Assembly: GCA_964230195.1 (NCBI GenBank)
Contig: CAXRGH010000168.1
Coordinates: forward strand, 1-21,781
Direction of reading: 5' to 3'
Length of the DNA stretch: 21,781 nt
Source: CAXRGH01 sp964230195
GTDB taxonomy: Bacteria; Pseudomonadota; Gammaproteobacteria; Enterobacterales; Alteromonadaceae
The notes below the pieces were generated by a model, which saw only the letters and a program-made list of their open reading frames with translations, was not told the DNA's origin and made no database searches. How positions within the stretch are numbered: position 1 is the stretch's first letter; each line of letters opens with the position of its first letter. A program made the position numbers and the translations under genes. Shown here piece by piece: positions 7,519-15,074 of this stretch.

Positions 7519-7551
7519 TTGCACTAATCGTTAATAACAATTATTATCATT
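7519..7551 (+). promoter_or_regulatory. bfd promoter with overlapping Fur box
   Basis: TTGCAC (7519-7524), exactly 17 bases, TATTAT (7542-7547): a strong sigma-70 match. The 19-base segment 7533-7551, read on the minus strand as AATGATAATAATTGTTATT, closely follows the Fur consensus GATAATGATAATCATTATC and covers the -10. Binding of Fe-Fur would block transcription. bfd is a known Fur-repressed gene in other proteobacteria. Confidence 0.8.
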
Positions 7552-7578
7552 TGCAGTTAGCTTTAAGGGGTTTGTTCG

Positions 7579-7773
7579 ATGTACGTTTGTGTATGTTTTG
7601 GGATCACAGATAAACAAATTAAAGAGGCCGTGATCGAAAACGGTGTTGGTGGCATGCGTGAGTTAAAACAACAACTCGGCGTTGCAGGCATGTGCGGAAA
7701 GTGTTCAAACTTAGCGCAATCTATTATTGATGACGTAATCATTGACGAAAGCTTGTTTAAAGAAGTCTCTTAG
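7579..7773 (+). CDS. bfd: Bacterioferritin-associated ferredoxin Bfd
   Basis: 64-residue [2Fe-2S] protein that docks on bacterioferritin and passes electrons to its heme so stored Fe(III) can be released when iron is scarce. The ligand pattern is clear: Cys4-X-Cys6 at the N-terminus (MYVCVCFGIT) and Cys39-X2-Cys42 (GMCGKC). Length is typical. The ribosome-binding site AAGGGG lies eight bases before the ATG. A Fur box overlaps the promoter, consistent with induction under iron starvation. Its bacterioferritin partner is not in the window. It sits between divergent peroxiredoxin and convergent grxD, in an iron and redox-stress cluster. Confidence 0.96.
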   Translation: MYVCVCFGITDKQIKEAVIENGVGGMRELKQQLGVAGMCGKCSNLAQSIIDDVIIDESLFKEVS

Positions 7774-7783
7774 CACCGCAGAA

Positions 7784-7825
7784 GAGATACAAAAAAGGAC
7801 TCGTGTGAGTCCTTTTTTTGTATCT
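7784..7825. terminator. Bidirectional Rho-independent terminator between bfd and grxD
   Basis: Stem GGACTC (7797-7802), loop GTGT, GAGTCC (7807-7812), flanked by A6 and T7 runs and extended by complementary GATAC/GTATC arms. The run of T follows the stem in both reading directions. It lies 10 bases after the bfd stop and 13 bases past the grxD stop. Confidence 0.9.
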
Positions 7826-7838
7826 ACAATTCAACTGA

Positions 7839-8183
7839 TCATTCTGAATCCGCGTCTTTCTCTTCAAATTTTTCAGCTGTTTCAGTAATTAGCGGCTGCA
7901 ATTCACCTTGTTGAAACATCTCTAATATGATGTCACAACCACCAATCAATTCACCTTCAACCCACAGTTGCGGAAATGTTGGCCATTGGGCGTATGCAGG
8001 TAATTCAGCTCTGATATCTGGGTTTTGTAAAATATCGACAAACGCAAACGGCTTGCCACATGACATCAATGCTTGGGATGCCTGTGCGGAAAACCCGCAG
8101 CTTGGTAACTTTGGTGATCCTTTCATATAGAGAAGAATCGGGTTTTCTTCGATTTGCTGTTTAATCTTGTCAATTGTTTCCAC
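7839..8183 (-). CDS. grxD: Monothiol glutaredoxin Grx4
   Basis: CGFS-type glutaredoxin that binds and transfers [2Fe-2S] clusters, often with BolA-type proteins, in iron sensing and Fe-S delivery. The 114-residue product is nearly collinear with E. coli GrxD: KGSPKLPSCGFS with active Cys29, WPTFPQLWVEGELIGGCDI for glutathione binding, and an acidic tail. The start is a GTG at 8183 with AGGTGG five bases upstream; the frame is open to an ATG at 8240, but that extension has no counterpart in the family. It diverges from sodB across 236 bases and converges with bfd on a shared terminator. An imperfect palindrome lies in its putative promoter. Confidence 0.95.
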   Translation of the reverse strand: METIDKIKQQIEENPILLYMKGSPKLPSCGFSAQASQALMSCGKPFAFVDILQNPDIRAELPAYAQWPTFPQLWVEGELIGGCDIILEMFQQGELQPLITETAEKFEEKDADSE

Positions 8184-8219
8184 AATAACCACCTTTTGAA
8201 ATAAAACTAAGTGTCGAGT

Positions 8220-8260
8220 ATGTGGGTATGTATACCACATTATTCAATAGAGGAACGCAA
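8220..8260 (-). promoter_or_regulatory. Putative grxD promoter with imperfect palindrome
   Basis: On the minus strand: TTGCGT (8255-8260), 17 bases, TGGTAT (8232-8237). The -10 lies in a palindrome, TGTGG (8221-8225), nine bases, CCACA (8235-8239). Allowing one unpaired G, the arms extend inward through GTAT/ATAC. The promoter hexamers are only moderate. The palindrome could be an operator, but the spacing does not match CRP or FNR sites. Confidence 0.4.
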
Positions 8261-8307
8261 ATTTGTCCTCAACATCATGGAATAATGAATTATTTTTTAA
8301 AATAAAC

Positions 8308-8336
8308 TTGTAATATCGATACGTCGTACATATGTT
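8308..8336 (+). promoter_or_regulatory. Putative sodB promoter
   Basis: TTGTAA (8308-8313), 17 bases, TATGTT (8331-8336). Each hexamer matches the sigma-70 consensus at four of six positions. The start would be near 8343, giving a leader of about 77 bases before the sodB ATG. That length would leave room for small-RNA control of the RyhB kind known for E. coli sodB, but no pairing site can be identified by eye. Confidence 0.4.
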
Positions 8337-8419
8337 AGACTGCAATCGAACAATCAAAAAATCAGTTTACTTCGGACCAATTGACGGGACAGAAGTGAAC
8401 GCAAACATGGAGAAGCATC

Positions 8420-9001
8420 ATGGCTTTTGAATTACCCCCTCTACCTTACGAAAAAACAGCGCTAGAACCACACATCTCTGCGGAGACGCTAGACTTTCAC
8501 CATGGCAAACATCACCAAACCTACGTGACAAAGCTTAATGGTCTAGTAGAAGGCACAGAAATGGCAACAATGTCATTGGAAGAGGTAGTTCGTAGTTCAG
8601 AAGGTGGTGTGTTTAATAATGCAGCTCAAATCTGGAACCACACGTTTTACTGGAATAGCTTAAGTCCAAATGGTGGTGGTGAGCCTGCAGGTGCTCTTGC
8701 TGACGCAATCAATGCAAAGTGGGGTTCGTTTGCTGAATTCCAAGCAGCCTTCAATGACAAAGCGGTTAATAACTTTGGTTCAAGCTGGACTTGGCTAGTG
8801 AAAAACGCTGATGGTCAGTTGGACATCGTTAACACTTCTAATGCGGGTACACCAATCACTGAAGCAGGAGTTGTTCCGTTGCTAACAGTTGATTTGTGGG
8901 AACACGCTTACTACATCGATTACCGTAATGTTCGTCCGAATTACCTACAAGGTTTCTGGGCGCTGGCTAACTGGGACTTTGCTTCAGCAAACTTCGCATA
9001 A
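8420..9001 (+). CDS. sodB: Superoxide dismutase, iron type (SodB)
   Basis: Cytoplasmic dismutase converting superoxide to oxygen and hydrogen peroxide. The 193-residue length equals E. coli SodB. Metal ligands are in place: His27 (DFHHGKHHQTYV), the His of the NHTFYWNSL motif (about 74), and Asp and His in DLWEHAYYIDYRN (about 157 and 161). AAQIWNHTFYWNSLSPNGGG with its Gln is the iron-type signature. The ribosome-binding site GGAGAA lies seven bases before the ATG. A strong terminator follows. It lies beside grxD and near bfd and the peroxiredoxin gene, which handles the peroxide it makes. Confidence 0.97.
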   Translation: MAFELPPLPYEKTALEPHISAETLDFHHGKHHQTYVTKLNGLVEGTEMATMSLEEVVRSSEGGVFNNAAQIWNHTFYWNSLSPNGGGEPAGALADAINAKWGSFAEFQAAFNDKAVNNFGSSWTWLVKNADGQLDIVNTSNAGTPITEAGVVPLLTVDLWEHAYYIDYRNVRPNYLQGFWALANWDFASANFA

Positions 9002-9015
9002 GCTATACATATTGT

Positions 9016-9046
9016 AAAAAAACCCGGGCCATGCTCCGGGTTTTTT
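9016..9046 (+). terminator. Rho-independent terminator of sodB
   Basis: AACCCGG (9021-9027), loop GCCATGCT, CCGGGTT (9036-9042), continuing into six T (9041-9046), with a matching A run on the 5' side. It starts 15 bases after the sodB stop. Confidence 0.92.
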
Positions 9047-9287
9047 ATTGCCCTCAATACAGCCACTTCACAACTCAATTTGTCAGCATCCTGCTCGGCT
9101 CAATTACCCGAAGCTCTTATTTTTACAACAAACATCTGAACATAAATTTTTGGCGTATAAATTTTAATCAGTTTGATTCGAAATTTTAGATTCGACTTTT
9201 TGGCGACTAAAAATCTTGCACAAGTCTTTGATTTTAGGTCTAACCTTAATAATGAAACGTTATTCTGTTCGGAGTCAGGAGAGACTT
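9047..9287 (+). promoter_or_regulatory. yeaG upstream region with a candidate sigma-S-like promoter and a direct repeat
   Basis: No gene is apparent. TCTAACCTTAA at 9239-9249 matches nine of eleven positions of the extended sigma-S -10 pattern KCTAYRCTTAA; TTGCAC at 9216-9221 lies 19 bases before TAACCT. A direct repeat, TTTTTGGCG then two bases then TAAA, begins at about 9147 and again at about 9197, 50 bases apart. A sigma-54 match was sought because E. coli yeaG has one, but TGGC (9201) and TTGC (9216) are four bases too far apart. Confidence 0.4.
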
Positions 9288-11210
9288 ATGGGTATTTTTG
9301 AACACTATCAGGATCGCTATGAAGCGAAACAAGAAGAAGAAATGACAATCGAGGAATTTCTTCAGCAATGTAAAGAAAATTCATTACTCTACGCGAATGC
9401 TGCTGAACGCCTGTTAGCAGCGATTGGTGAAGCAGAAATGGTCGACACTTCCCAAGATCCCGTATTAAGCCGTCTATTTTCCAATCGAGTCGTTGCTCGT
9501 TATCCGGCGTTCCAGAATTTTTACGGTATGGAAGAGGCAATTGAGCAAATTGTGTCTTATTTAAAACATGCGGCACAAGGGTTAGAAGAGAAGAAACAAG
9601 TGCTTTATTTATTGGGGCCTGTTGGTGGTGGCAAATCATCGCTAGCCGAGAAACTTAAACAATTAATGGAAGCAATGCCCATCTACAGCATTAAAGGTTC
9701 GCCAGTGAATGACCATCCCTTGAGCCTATTTGATCCGGACGAAGACGGTGATTTGCTAGAGCAAGAGTATGGTATTCCGAAGCGATATGTCAGTGTATTA
9801 ATGTCGCCGTGGGCGAGAAAAAGGTTGCACGAGTACAAAGGTGACATAAGCCAGTTCAAGGTTGTAAAACGCTACCCCAGTGTGATTGACCAGATTGGCG
9901 TGGCAAAAACAGAGCCCGGCGATGACAACAATCAAGACATCTCAAGCCTTGTCGGCAAAGTCGATATCAGAAAATTAGAATCTTATGCTCAAAATGATCC
10001 TGATGCGTATAGCTATTCTGGTTCTCTGTGCAAAGCGAATCAGGGCATTATGGAATTCGTGGAGATGTTTAAGGCACCTATTAAAGTCCTTCATCCCTTG
10101 CTGACAGCGACTCAAGAAGGCAACTATAATCCAACGGAGGGTTTCTCTGCCCTTCCCTTCAGTGGAGTGATCTTGGCGCACTCGAATGAATCAGAGTGGC
10201 AAACGTTCAGAAACAACAAAAACAATGAAGCTTTCTTAGACCGTGTTTATATTGTGAAAGTACCGTATTGTCTGCGGGTATCAGAAGAAATCAACATTTA
10301 CAACAAACTTATCGCCCATAGCGAGCTTGTTGGCACTCCATGCGCACCAGCAACATTAGACATCTTGGCACAGTTTTCCGTGTTATCTCGCTTGAAAACG
10401 CCAGAAAATTCGAGTATCTACTCCAAAATGCGGGTATACAACGGAGAGAGCCTTAAAGATACAGACCCCAGAGCGAAATCAATTCAAGAATATCGAGACT
10501 ATGCAGGGGTGGATGAAGGAATGGATGGCCTTTCAACACGCTTTGCATTCAAAATATTATCAAAAGTTTTCAACTTCGATTATCAAGAAGTTGCAGCTAA
10601 TCCGGTACACCTTTTCTACGTTTTGGAAAAGCAAATTGAAAAAGAGCAGTTCCCTAGCGAGTTGACAGAACTCTACAAAGAGCATTTAAAAGGCTATTTG
10701 ATACCGAAATATGTTGATTTCATCAGTAAAGAGATTCAGACATCCTATTTAGAATCCTACTCCGAGTACGGTCAGAACCTCTTTGATCGCTATGTCACTT
10801 ATGCAGATTTTTGGATCCAAGACCAAGAGTACCGAGATCCGGAAACTGGGCAGTTGCTCGATCGCAGTGCCCTTAACAATGAGCTTGAGAAAATAGAAAA
10901 GCCAGCAGGGATTAGCAATCCGAAAGATTTTCGTAATGAAATTGTGAACTTTGTACTGCGAGCAAAAGCGAGCAACAACGGTTCTAACCCGCAATGGAAC
11001 AGCTACGAGAAACTCCGGACTGTCATTGAAAAGAAAATGTTTTCAAACACCGAGGATTTATTGCCGGTCATCTCTTTTAACGCCAAAAGCTCTGCTGACG
11101 ACCAGAAAAAGCATGATGATTTTGTAGACCGTATGTGTGAGAAGGGTTACACCAAGAAACAAGTGCGTTTACTGTGCGAATGGTATTTACGTGTCAGAAA
11201 ATCAGCCTAA
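9288..11210 (+). CDS. yeaG: YeaG, PrkA-family serine protein kinase
   Basis: 640-residue PrkA protein: an N-terminal AAA+ type domain with Walker A GPVGGGKSS (residues ~110-118) and a C-terminal kinase-like region. E. coli YeaG (644 residues) acts in adaptation to long nitrogen starvation; Bacillus PrkA affects sporulation. Some PrkA proteins have been reported to act as AAA+ proteases, so kinase activity is a family assignment. The ATG at 9288 is preferred to one at 9216, because AGGAGAG lies just before it and it gives the usual MGIFEHYQDRYE start. It is the first gene of a three-gene operon; yeaH begins 14 bases after its stop. Confidence 0.95.
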   Translation: MGIFEHYQDRYEAKQEEEMTIEEFLQQCKENSLLYANAAERLLAAIGEAEMVDTSQDPVLSRLFSNRVVARYPAFQNFYGMEEAIEQIVSYLKHAAQGLEEKKQVLYLLGPVGGGKSSLAEKLKQLMEAMPIYSIKGSPVNDHPLSLFDPDEDGDLLEQEYGIPKRYVSVLMSPWARKRLHEYKGDISQFKVVKRYPSVIDQIGVAKTEPGDDNNQDISSLVGKVDIRKLESYAQNDPDAYSYSGSLCKANQGIMEFVEMFKAPIKVLHPLLTATQEGNYNPTEGFSALPFSGVILAHSNESEWQTFRNNKNNEAFLDRVYIVKVPYCLRVSEEINIYNKLIAHSELVGTPCAPATLDILAQFSVLSRLKTPENSSIYSKMRVYNGESLKDTDPRAKSIQEYRDYAGVDEGMDGLSTRFAFKILSKVFNFDYQEVAANPVHLFYVLEKQIEKEQFPSELTELYKEHLKGYLIPKYVDFISKEIQTSYLESYSEYGQNLFDRYVTYADFWIQDQEYRDPETGQLLDRSALNNELEKIEKPAGISNPKDFRNEIVNFVLRAKASNNGSNPQWNSYEKLRTVIEKKMFSNTEDLLPVISFNAKSSADDQKKHDDFVDRMCEKGYTKKQVRLLCEWYLRVRKSA

Positions 11211-11224
11211 TATCGGAGGCTGAT

Positions 11225-12490
11225 ATGACACATTTTATTGATAAACGAGACAATGCAAAAGGTAAAAGTACGGTAAATCGACAGCGCTTTATGCGGCGTT
11301 ACAAGCAGCAGATCAAAAAAGCTGTCTCGGACCAAATCTCTCAGCGCAGCGTCAAAGAGAGCGGTGGTGAAAGTATTACAATACCTGCGCGAGATTTATC
11401 TGAGCCCTTCTTTCATACAGGCCCAGGCGGTAACGTTGAGCGAGTACTGCCCGGTAATGACATATACTCACCGGGAGATACTATAGAGAAACCACCTGCA
11501 AATGGCGGTAATGGAGCTGGCGAAGGTTCTGCATCCGATTCCGGCGAAGGCACAGATGAATTTGCTTTCCAGATTTCTCAGGACGAATACTTAGATCTAT
11601 TATTTGAAGATTTAGAGCTACCAAACTTACAAGAGAATCAGCTGGATAAAATGGTGAACTACAAGACTCACCGAGCTGGCTTCAACAGTGACGGAATGCC
11701 GTGTCACCTCGATATCGTCCGGTCTTTAAAAGGCTCCATCGCGAGGAGAGTTGCACTCACCGCCGATAAACGCCGTCAGTTGAAGGAACTAAAAGAAGAG
11801 CAGTGGCGTTTAGAAAAAGATCCCCACGATAATCATCAACGACTGGCAACCATCAAAGAGGAAATTGCAACGTTACAAAAGCGCATCAAAGCAGTGCCCT
11901 TTATTGACACTTTTGACCTCAGGTTTAGGAACTTTGAGAAGCGTCCACATCCTACCAGTAAAGCGGTCATGTTCTGCTTGATGGACGTATCAGGCTCGAT
12001 GGATCAGGCGACGAAAGACATGGCTAAGCGGTTTTACATCATGTTGTATTTGTTTTTGACACGAACATACGATGACGTGGATGTTGTTTATATCAGGCAC
12101 CATACCATTGCCAAAGAAGTCTCTGAGCACGAGTTTTTCTATTCTCAAGAAACCGGCGGTACGATCGTCTCTAGCGCCTTGAAAATGATGAAATCCATCA
12201 TGGCAGAAAGATATGATCCTGCCGAATGGAATATCTACGCTGCACAAGCCTCAGATGGGGATAATTGGGCAGACGACTCACCACAATGTGGTGAATTATT
12301 AAAGGAATCTCTGTTACCTTTTGTGCGCTACTATTCCTACATTGAAATCACGTCGCGCCCGCATCAGAGTCTTTGGCGAATATACCAAGAAATACAAGCG
12401 TCACATGAAAACTTAGCAACTGCACAAATTCAAGGTGTACCCGATATCTATCCGGTGTTCAGAGAATTATTCAAAAAACAGAGCCATTAA
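11225..12490 (+). CDS. yeaH: YeaH, DUF444 / von Willebrand factor A domain protein
   Basis: 421-residue partner of PrkA kinases. The N-terminal part is basic (residues ~1-45), with the conserved HTGPGGNVERVLPGND block near 70. A low-complexity Gly/Ser/Glu linker (NGGNGAGEGSASDSGEG) follows, then a charged region predicted to be helical. The VWA-like domain begins near 248 with the metal-site motif DVSGSMD (254-260), and the TGGT and ASDGDNW blocks follow. The ATG at 11225 is preceded by GGAGG and gives the expected MTHFIDKRDNAKGKS start; an upstream in-frame ATG lies inside yeaG. The biochemical role is unknown; co-occurrence with YeaG suggests a joint complex or pathway. Confidence 0.95.
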   Translation: MTHFIDKRDNAKGKSTVNRQRFMRRYKQQIKKAVSDQISQRSVKESGGESITIPARDLSEPFFHTGPGGNVERVLPGNDIYSPGDTIEKPPANGGNGAGEGSASDSGEGTDEFAFQISQDEYLDLLFEDLELPNLQENQLDKMVNYKTHRAGFNSDGMPCHLDIVRSLKGSIARRVALTADKRRQLKELKEEQWRLEKDPHDNHQRLATIKEEIATLQKRIKAVPFIDTFDLRFRNFEKRPHPTSKAVMFCLMDVSGSMDQATKDMAKRFYIMLYLFLTRTYDDVDVVYIRHHTIAKEVSEHEFFYSQETGGTIVSSALKMMKSIMAERYDPAEWNIYAAQASDGDNWADDSPQCGELLKESLLPFVRYYSYIEITSRPHQSLWRIYQEIQASHENLATAQIQGVPDIYPVFRELFKKQSH

Positions 12491-12524
12491 CCTTTGTTTG
12501 AGTTGTCTTCGATAGGAGTTCGTT

Positions 12525-14033
12525 ATGAATCAAACTGCTGAGAAACGTCAAGTCTTATCCGACGGGCCAGACTGGAGTTTTGAACTACTGGCCGATTACC
12601 AAGAGGAAATTCAGCGTGTCGCTGAATACTATCGGCTCGACACCTACCCAAATCAAATTGAAGTAATAACCGCCGAACAAATGATGGACGCTTACGCAAG
12701 CGTAGGTATGCCAGTGAATTATAGTCACTGGTCTTACGGTAAAAAATTCATTCAAACTGAGCAACAGTATGCCCGCGGCCAAATGGGATTAGCCTACGAG
12801 ATAGTGATAAACTCTGACCCCTGTATCGCTTATTTGATGGAAGAGAACACCATTACGATGCAGGCCTTGGTGATGGCCCATGCATGTTACGGCCACAACT
12901 CTTTTTTCAAATGCAACTATCTTTTTAAAACTTGGACTGATGCTTCATCGATTATTGATTATTTGGTGTTTGCTAAGCAGTACATCAGTGATTGTGAAGA
13001 ACGCTATGGATTAGATGCTGTTGAGGACATCCTAGATTCGTGTCACGCCCTGATGAATTTTGGTGTTGACCGCTACAAGCGACCACCGAAGTTATCGGTT
13101 GAGGAAGAAAAAAATCGGCAAGAACGGATTAGACAATATAATCAAAGTCAAGTGAACGATATCTGGAGGACTCTGCCAACTCAAGAAAAGCCCACTGAGA
13201 CCGCAGGCAGTCACTTCCCTCCCGAGCCGCAAGAGAACATTCTCTATTTTCTGGAGAAAAACTCGCCATTATTAGAGAATTGGCAGCGGGAACTGATTCG
13301 AATTGTGCGTAAAATTTCACAATATTTTTATCCGCAAAAACAAACGCAAGTCATGAATGAAGGCTGGGCATGTTTCTGGCACTACCATATATTGAATCAC
13401 TTATATGACGAGGGGAAAGTAACGGAACGCTTCATCTTAGAATTTTTGCAAAGCCATACGAACGTCATCGCACAACCCGAATATAACAGCCCTTATTACA
13501 ATGGCATTAATCCGTACGCGCTAGGATTTAGCATGTTTATGGATATCAAACGTATTTGTGAGTCACCCACTGAGGAAGACAAACAATGGTTTCCTGAATT
13601 AGCAGGGAGCGATTGGTTAGAGAGCGTGCATTTCGCGATGCAAAATTTCAAAGATGAAAGCTTCCTTAGTCAATATTTATCCCCCAAAGTCATTCGGGAC
13701 TTCAAATTATTTACCGTCACTGACAAAGCCGATGAAAAACATCTTACCGTGACCTCCATTCACAACGCCGAAGGTTACCAAGCCATTCGCGATTCACTTT
13801 CAGCCCAGTACAACCTGAGTAATATTGAACCGAACATTCAGGTCTATAACGTTGATGTGAAAGGCGATAGAACCATTACATTACGCTATGTTCCTCGCAA
13901 TGATGTTCCACTCGCTGATAATTTCACTGAAGTTCTCAAACACCTTCACAGGCTATGGCAGTTTGATGTGGTATTGGAACAAGAGGTTGGTCATCAACGG
14001 CGCATACTGGAGCGAATAACATCAAAGCAGTAA
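12525..14033 (+). CDS. ycgB: YcgB, SpoVR family protein
   Basis: 502-residue SpoVR homologue (E. coli YcgB is about 510). Conserved blocks include WSYGKKF (about 66-72), QALVMAHACYGHNSFFKCNYLFKTWTDA with its His/Cys cluster, NFGVDRYKRP, MNEGWACFWHYHI, and NPYALGFSMFMDI. Bacillus SpoVR affects spore cortex formation, but the molecular function in non-sporing bacteria is not settled. AGGAG lies before the ATG, 34 bases after yeaH. In E. coli ycgB is separate from yeaGH; here the three are contiguous, as in many other proteobacteria, arguing for one stress-induced system. No clear terminator follows. Confidence 0.95.
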   Translation: MNQTAEKRQVLSDGPDWSFELLADYQEEIQRVAEYYRLDTYPNQIEVITAEQMMDAYASVGMPVNYSHWSYGKKFIQTEQQYARGQMGLAYEIVINSDPCIAYLMEENTITMQALVMAHACYGHNSFFKCNYLFKTWTDASSIIDYLVFAKQYISDCEERYGLDAVEDILDSCHALMNFGVDRYKRPPKLSVEEEKNRQERIRQYNQSQVNDIWRTLPTQEKPTETAGSHFPPEPQENILYFLEKNSPLLENWQRELIRIVRKISQYFYPQKQTQVMNEGWACFWHYHILNHLYDEGKVTERFILEFLQSHTNVIAQPEYNSPYYNGINPYALGFSMFMDIKRICESPTEEDKQWFPELAGSDWLESVHFAMQNFKDESFLSQYLSPKVIRDFKLFTVTDKADEKHLTVTSIHNAEGYQAIRDSLSAQYNLSNIEPNIQVYNVDVKGDRTITLRYVPRNDVPLADNFTEVLKHLHRLWQFDVVLEQEVGHQRRILERITSKQ

Positions 14034-14131
14034 AGTTCTGGTAATGACCACTTGAAAACACTGGTGCAGGTTTACACGCTCGTCATTTTCAGCCATCATT
14101 GCCTCAATTAAAATTGCTTAGACCATAAAAC

Positions 14132-15004
14132 ATGTTCAACACTATCGGTATCATCGGAAAATCACATCATGCTGGCGCTAGCGAGAGTGTGGCTATGCTC
14201 ATTGATTACCTGACGACTAAAGGCTGTCGTGTGTTACTGGATGAACGCATGGCAGTTGACGCCCTTCCCGATTCAATTCAGCGCACAAGCTTAGTTGACA
14301 TTGGAAAATCTGCAGACCTTGCCATCGTCGTTGGCGGTGATGGTAATATGCTTGGTGCGGCAAGAGTCCTTGCAAAGTTTGATATTAGTGTAGTGGGAAT
14401 TAACAGAGGAAATTTAGGTTTTCTGACTGACATTGCGCCCGATCACATTAGCGAATCTCTCGATGCTATATTTGCCGGAGATTATATTGTTGAAGAGCGC
14501 TTTCTACTCGAAATTGAAGTCTACAGAGAGGGCCAGATACACAGCAGTAATTCCGCAATGAATGAAGCGATTCTCCACCATTCAAATGTTGCGAATATGA
14601 TTGAATACGAAGTTCACATTGATAACCAATTTGTGTTCAGTCAACGTGCAGATGGTCTTATTGTATCCACTCCAACCGGCTCAACTGCCTATTCCCTCTC
14701 TGGGGGAGGCCCAATTGTAACGCCTCAACTATCAGCATTAACGCTAGTGCCTATGTTTCCTCATACTTTAAGTAGCCGCCCATTATTGGTTGATGCCAAT
14801 AGTTCTCTCAAACTTATTGCAAAAACTCGTAATCAAGATGAGAGTCAAGTCAGTTGCGATGGCCACGTTGTGCTTTCTGTGCAGTCAGGTGATGAAGTTA
14901 AAATTCGAAAGGCTCCCCACACATTGAGTCTTGTTCACCCACCTACCTATGACTATTATCGCGTGCTTCGAAACAAACTCGGCTGGGGCAGCAAACTTTA
15001 CTAG
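14132..15004 (+). CDS. nadK: NAD kinase
   Basis: Makes NADP from NAD and ATP; essential in most bacteria. The 290-residue product has the family motifs: GGDGNML (residues ~68-74), GINRGNLGFLTD (~89-100), the NE motif in SAMNEAILHH, and the NAD-binding DGLIVSTPTGSTAYSLSGGGPI. Length is typical (E. coli 292). The ATG at 14132 gives the normal N-terminus (FNTIGIIGKSHH) but no good ribosome-binding site is visible. The usual gammaproteobacterial neighbours on its 3' side (recN, bamE) are present, but the 5' neighbour is ycgB, not grpE. The 98 bases before it show no clear promoter. Confidence 0.97.
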   Translation: MFNTIGIIGKSHHAGASESVAMLIDYLTTKGCRVLLDERMAVDALPDSIQRTSLVDIGKSADLAIVVGGDGNMLGAARVLAKFDISVVGINRGNLGFLTDIAPDHISESLDAIFAGDYIVEERFLLEIEVYREGQIHSSNSAMNEAILHHSNVANMIEYEVHIDNQFVFSQRADGLIVSTPTGSTAYSLSGGGPIVTPQLSALTLVPMFPHTLSSRPLLVDANSSLKLIAKTRNQDESQVSCDGHVVLSVQSGDEVKIRKAPHTLSLVHPPTYDYYRVLRNKLGWGSKLY

Positions 15005-15011
15005 AAAGTTC

Positions 15012-15067
15012 TTTACATTATCCTGCATATGTATATATTTACAGTATTACTGTATATATCAACAGGT
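15012..15067 (+). promoter_or_regulatory. recN promoter with two tandem LexA (SOS) boxes
   Basis: Promoter TTTACA (15012-15017), 16 bases, TATATT (15034-15039). Two LexA boxes lie over and after the -10. Box 1 (15027-15046) has core ATGT-N8-ACAG and 16 of 20 matches to TACTGTATATATATACAGTA. Box 2 (15048-15067) has the canonical core CTGT-N8-ACAG, also 16 of 20. They are 21 bases apart, two helical turns, so two LexA dimers could bind the same face. Multiple boxes at recN are also known in E. coli. Confidence 0.88.
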
Positions 15068-15074
15068 ATGTCCT

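Noticed and set aside
9201..9219. Sigma-54 promoter before yeaG (TGGC ... TTGC)
   Set aside because: The gap between TGGC and TTGC is 11 bases; sigma-54 needs about seven, and the spacing is strict.
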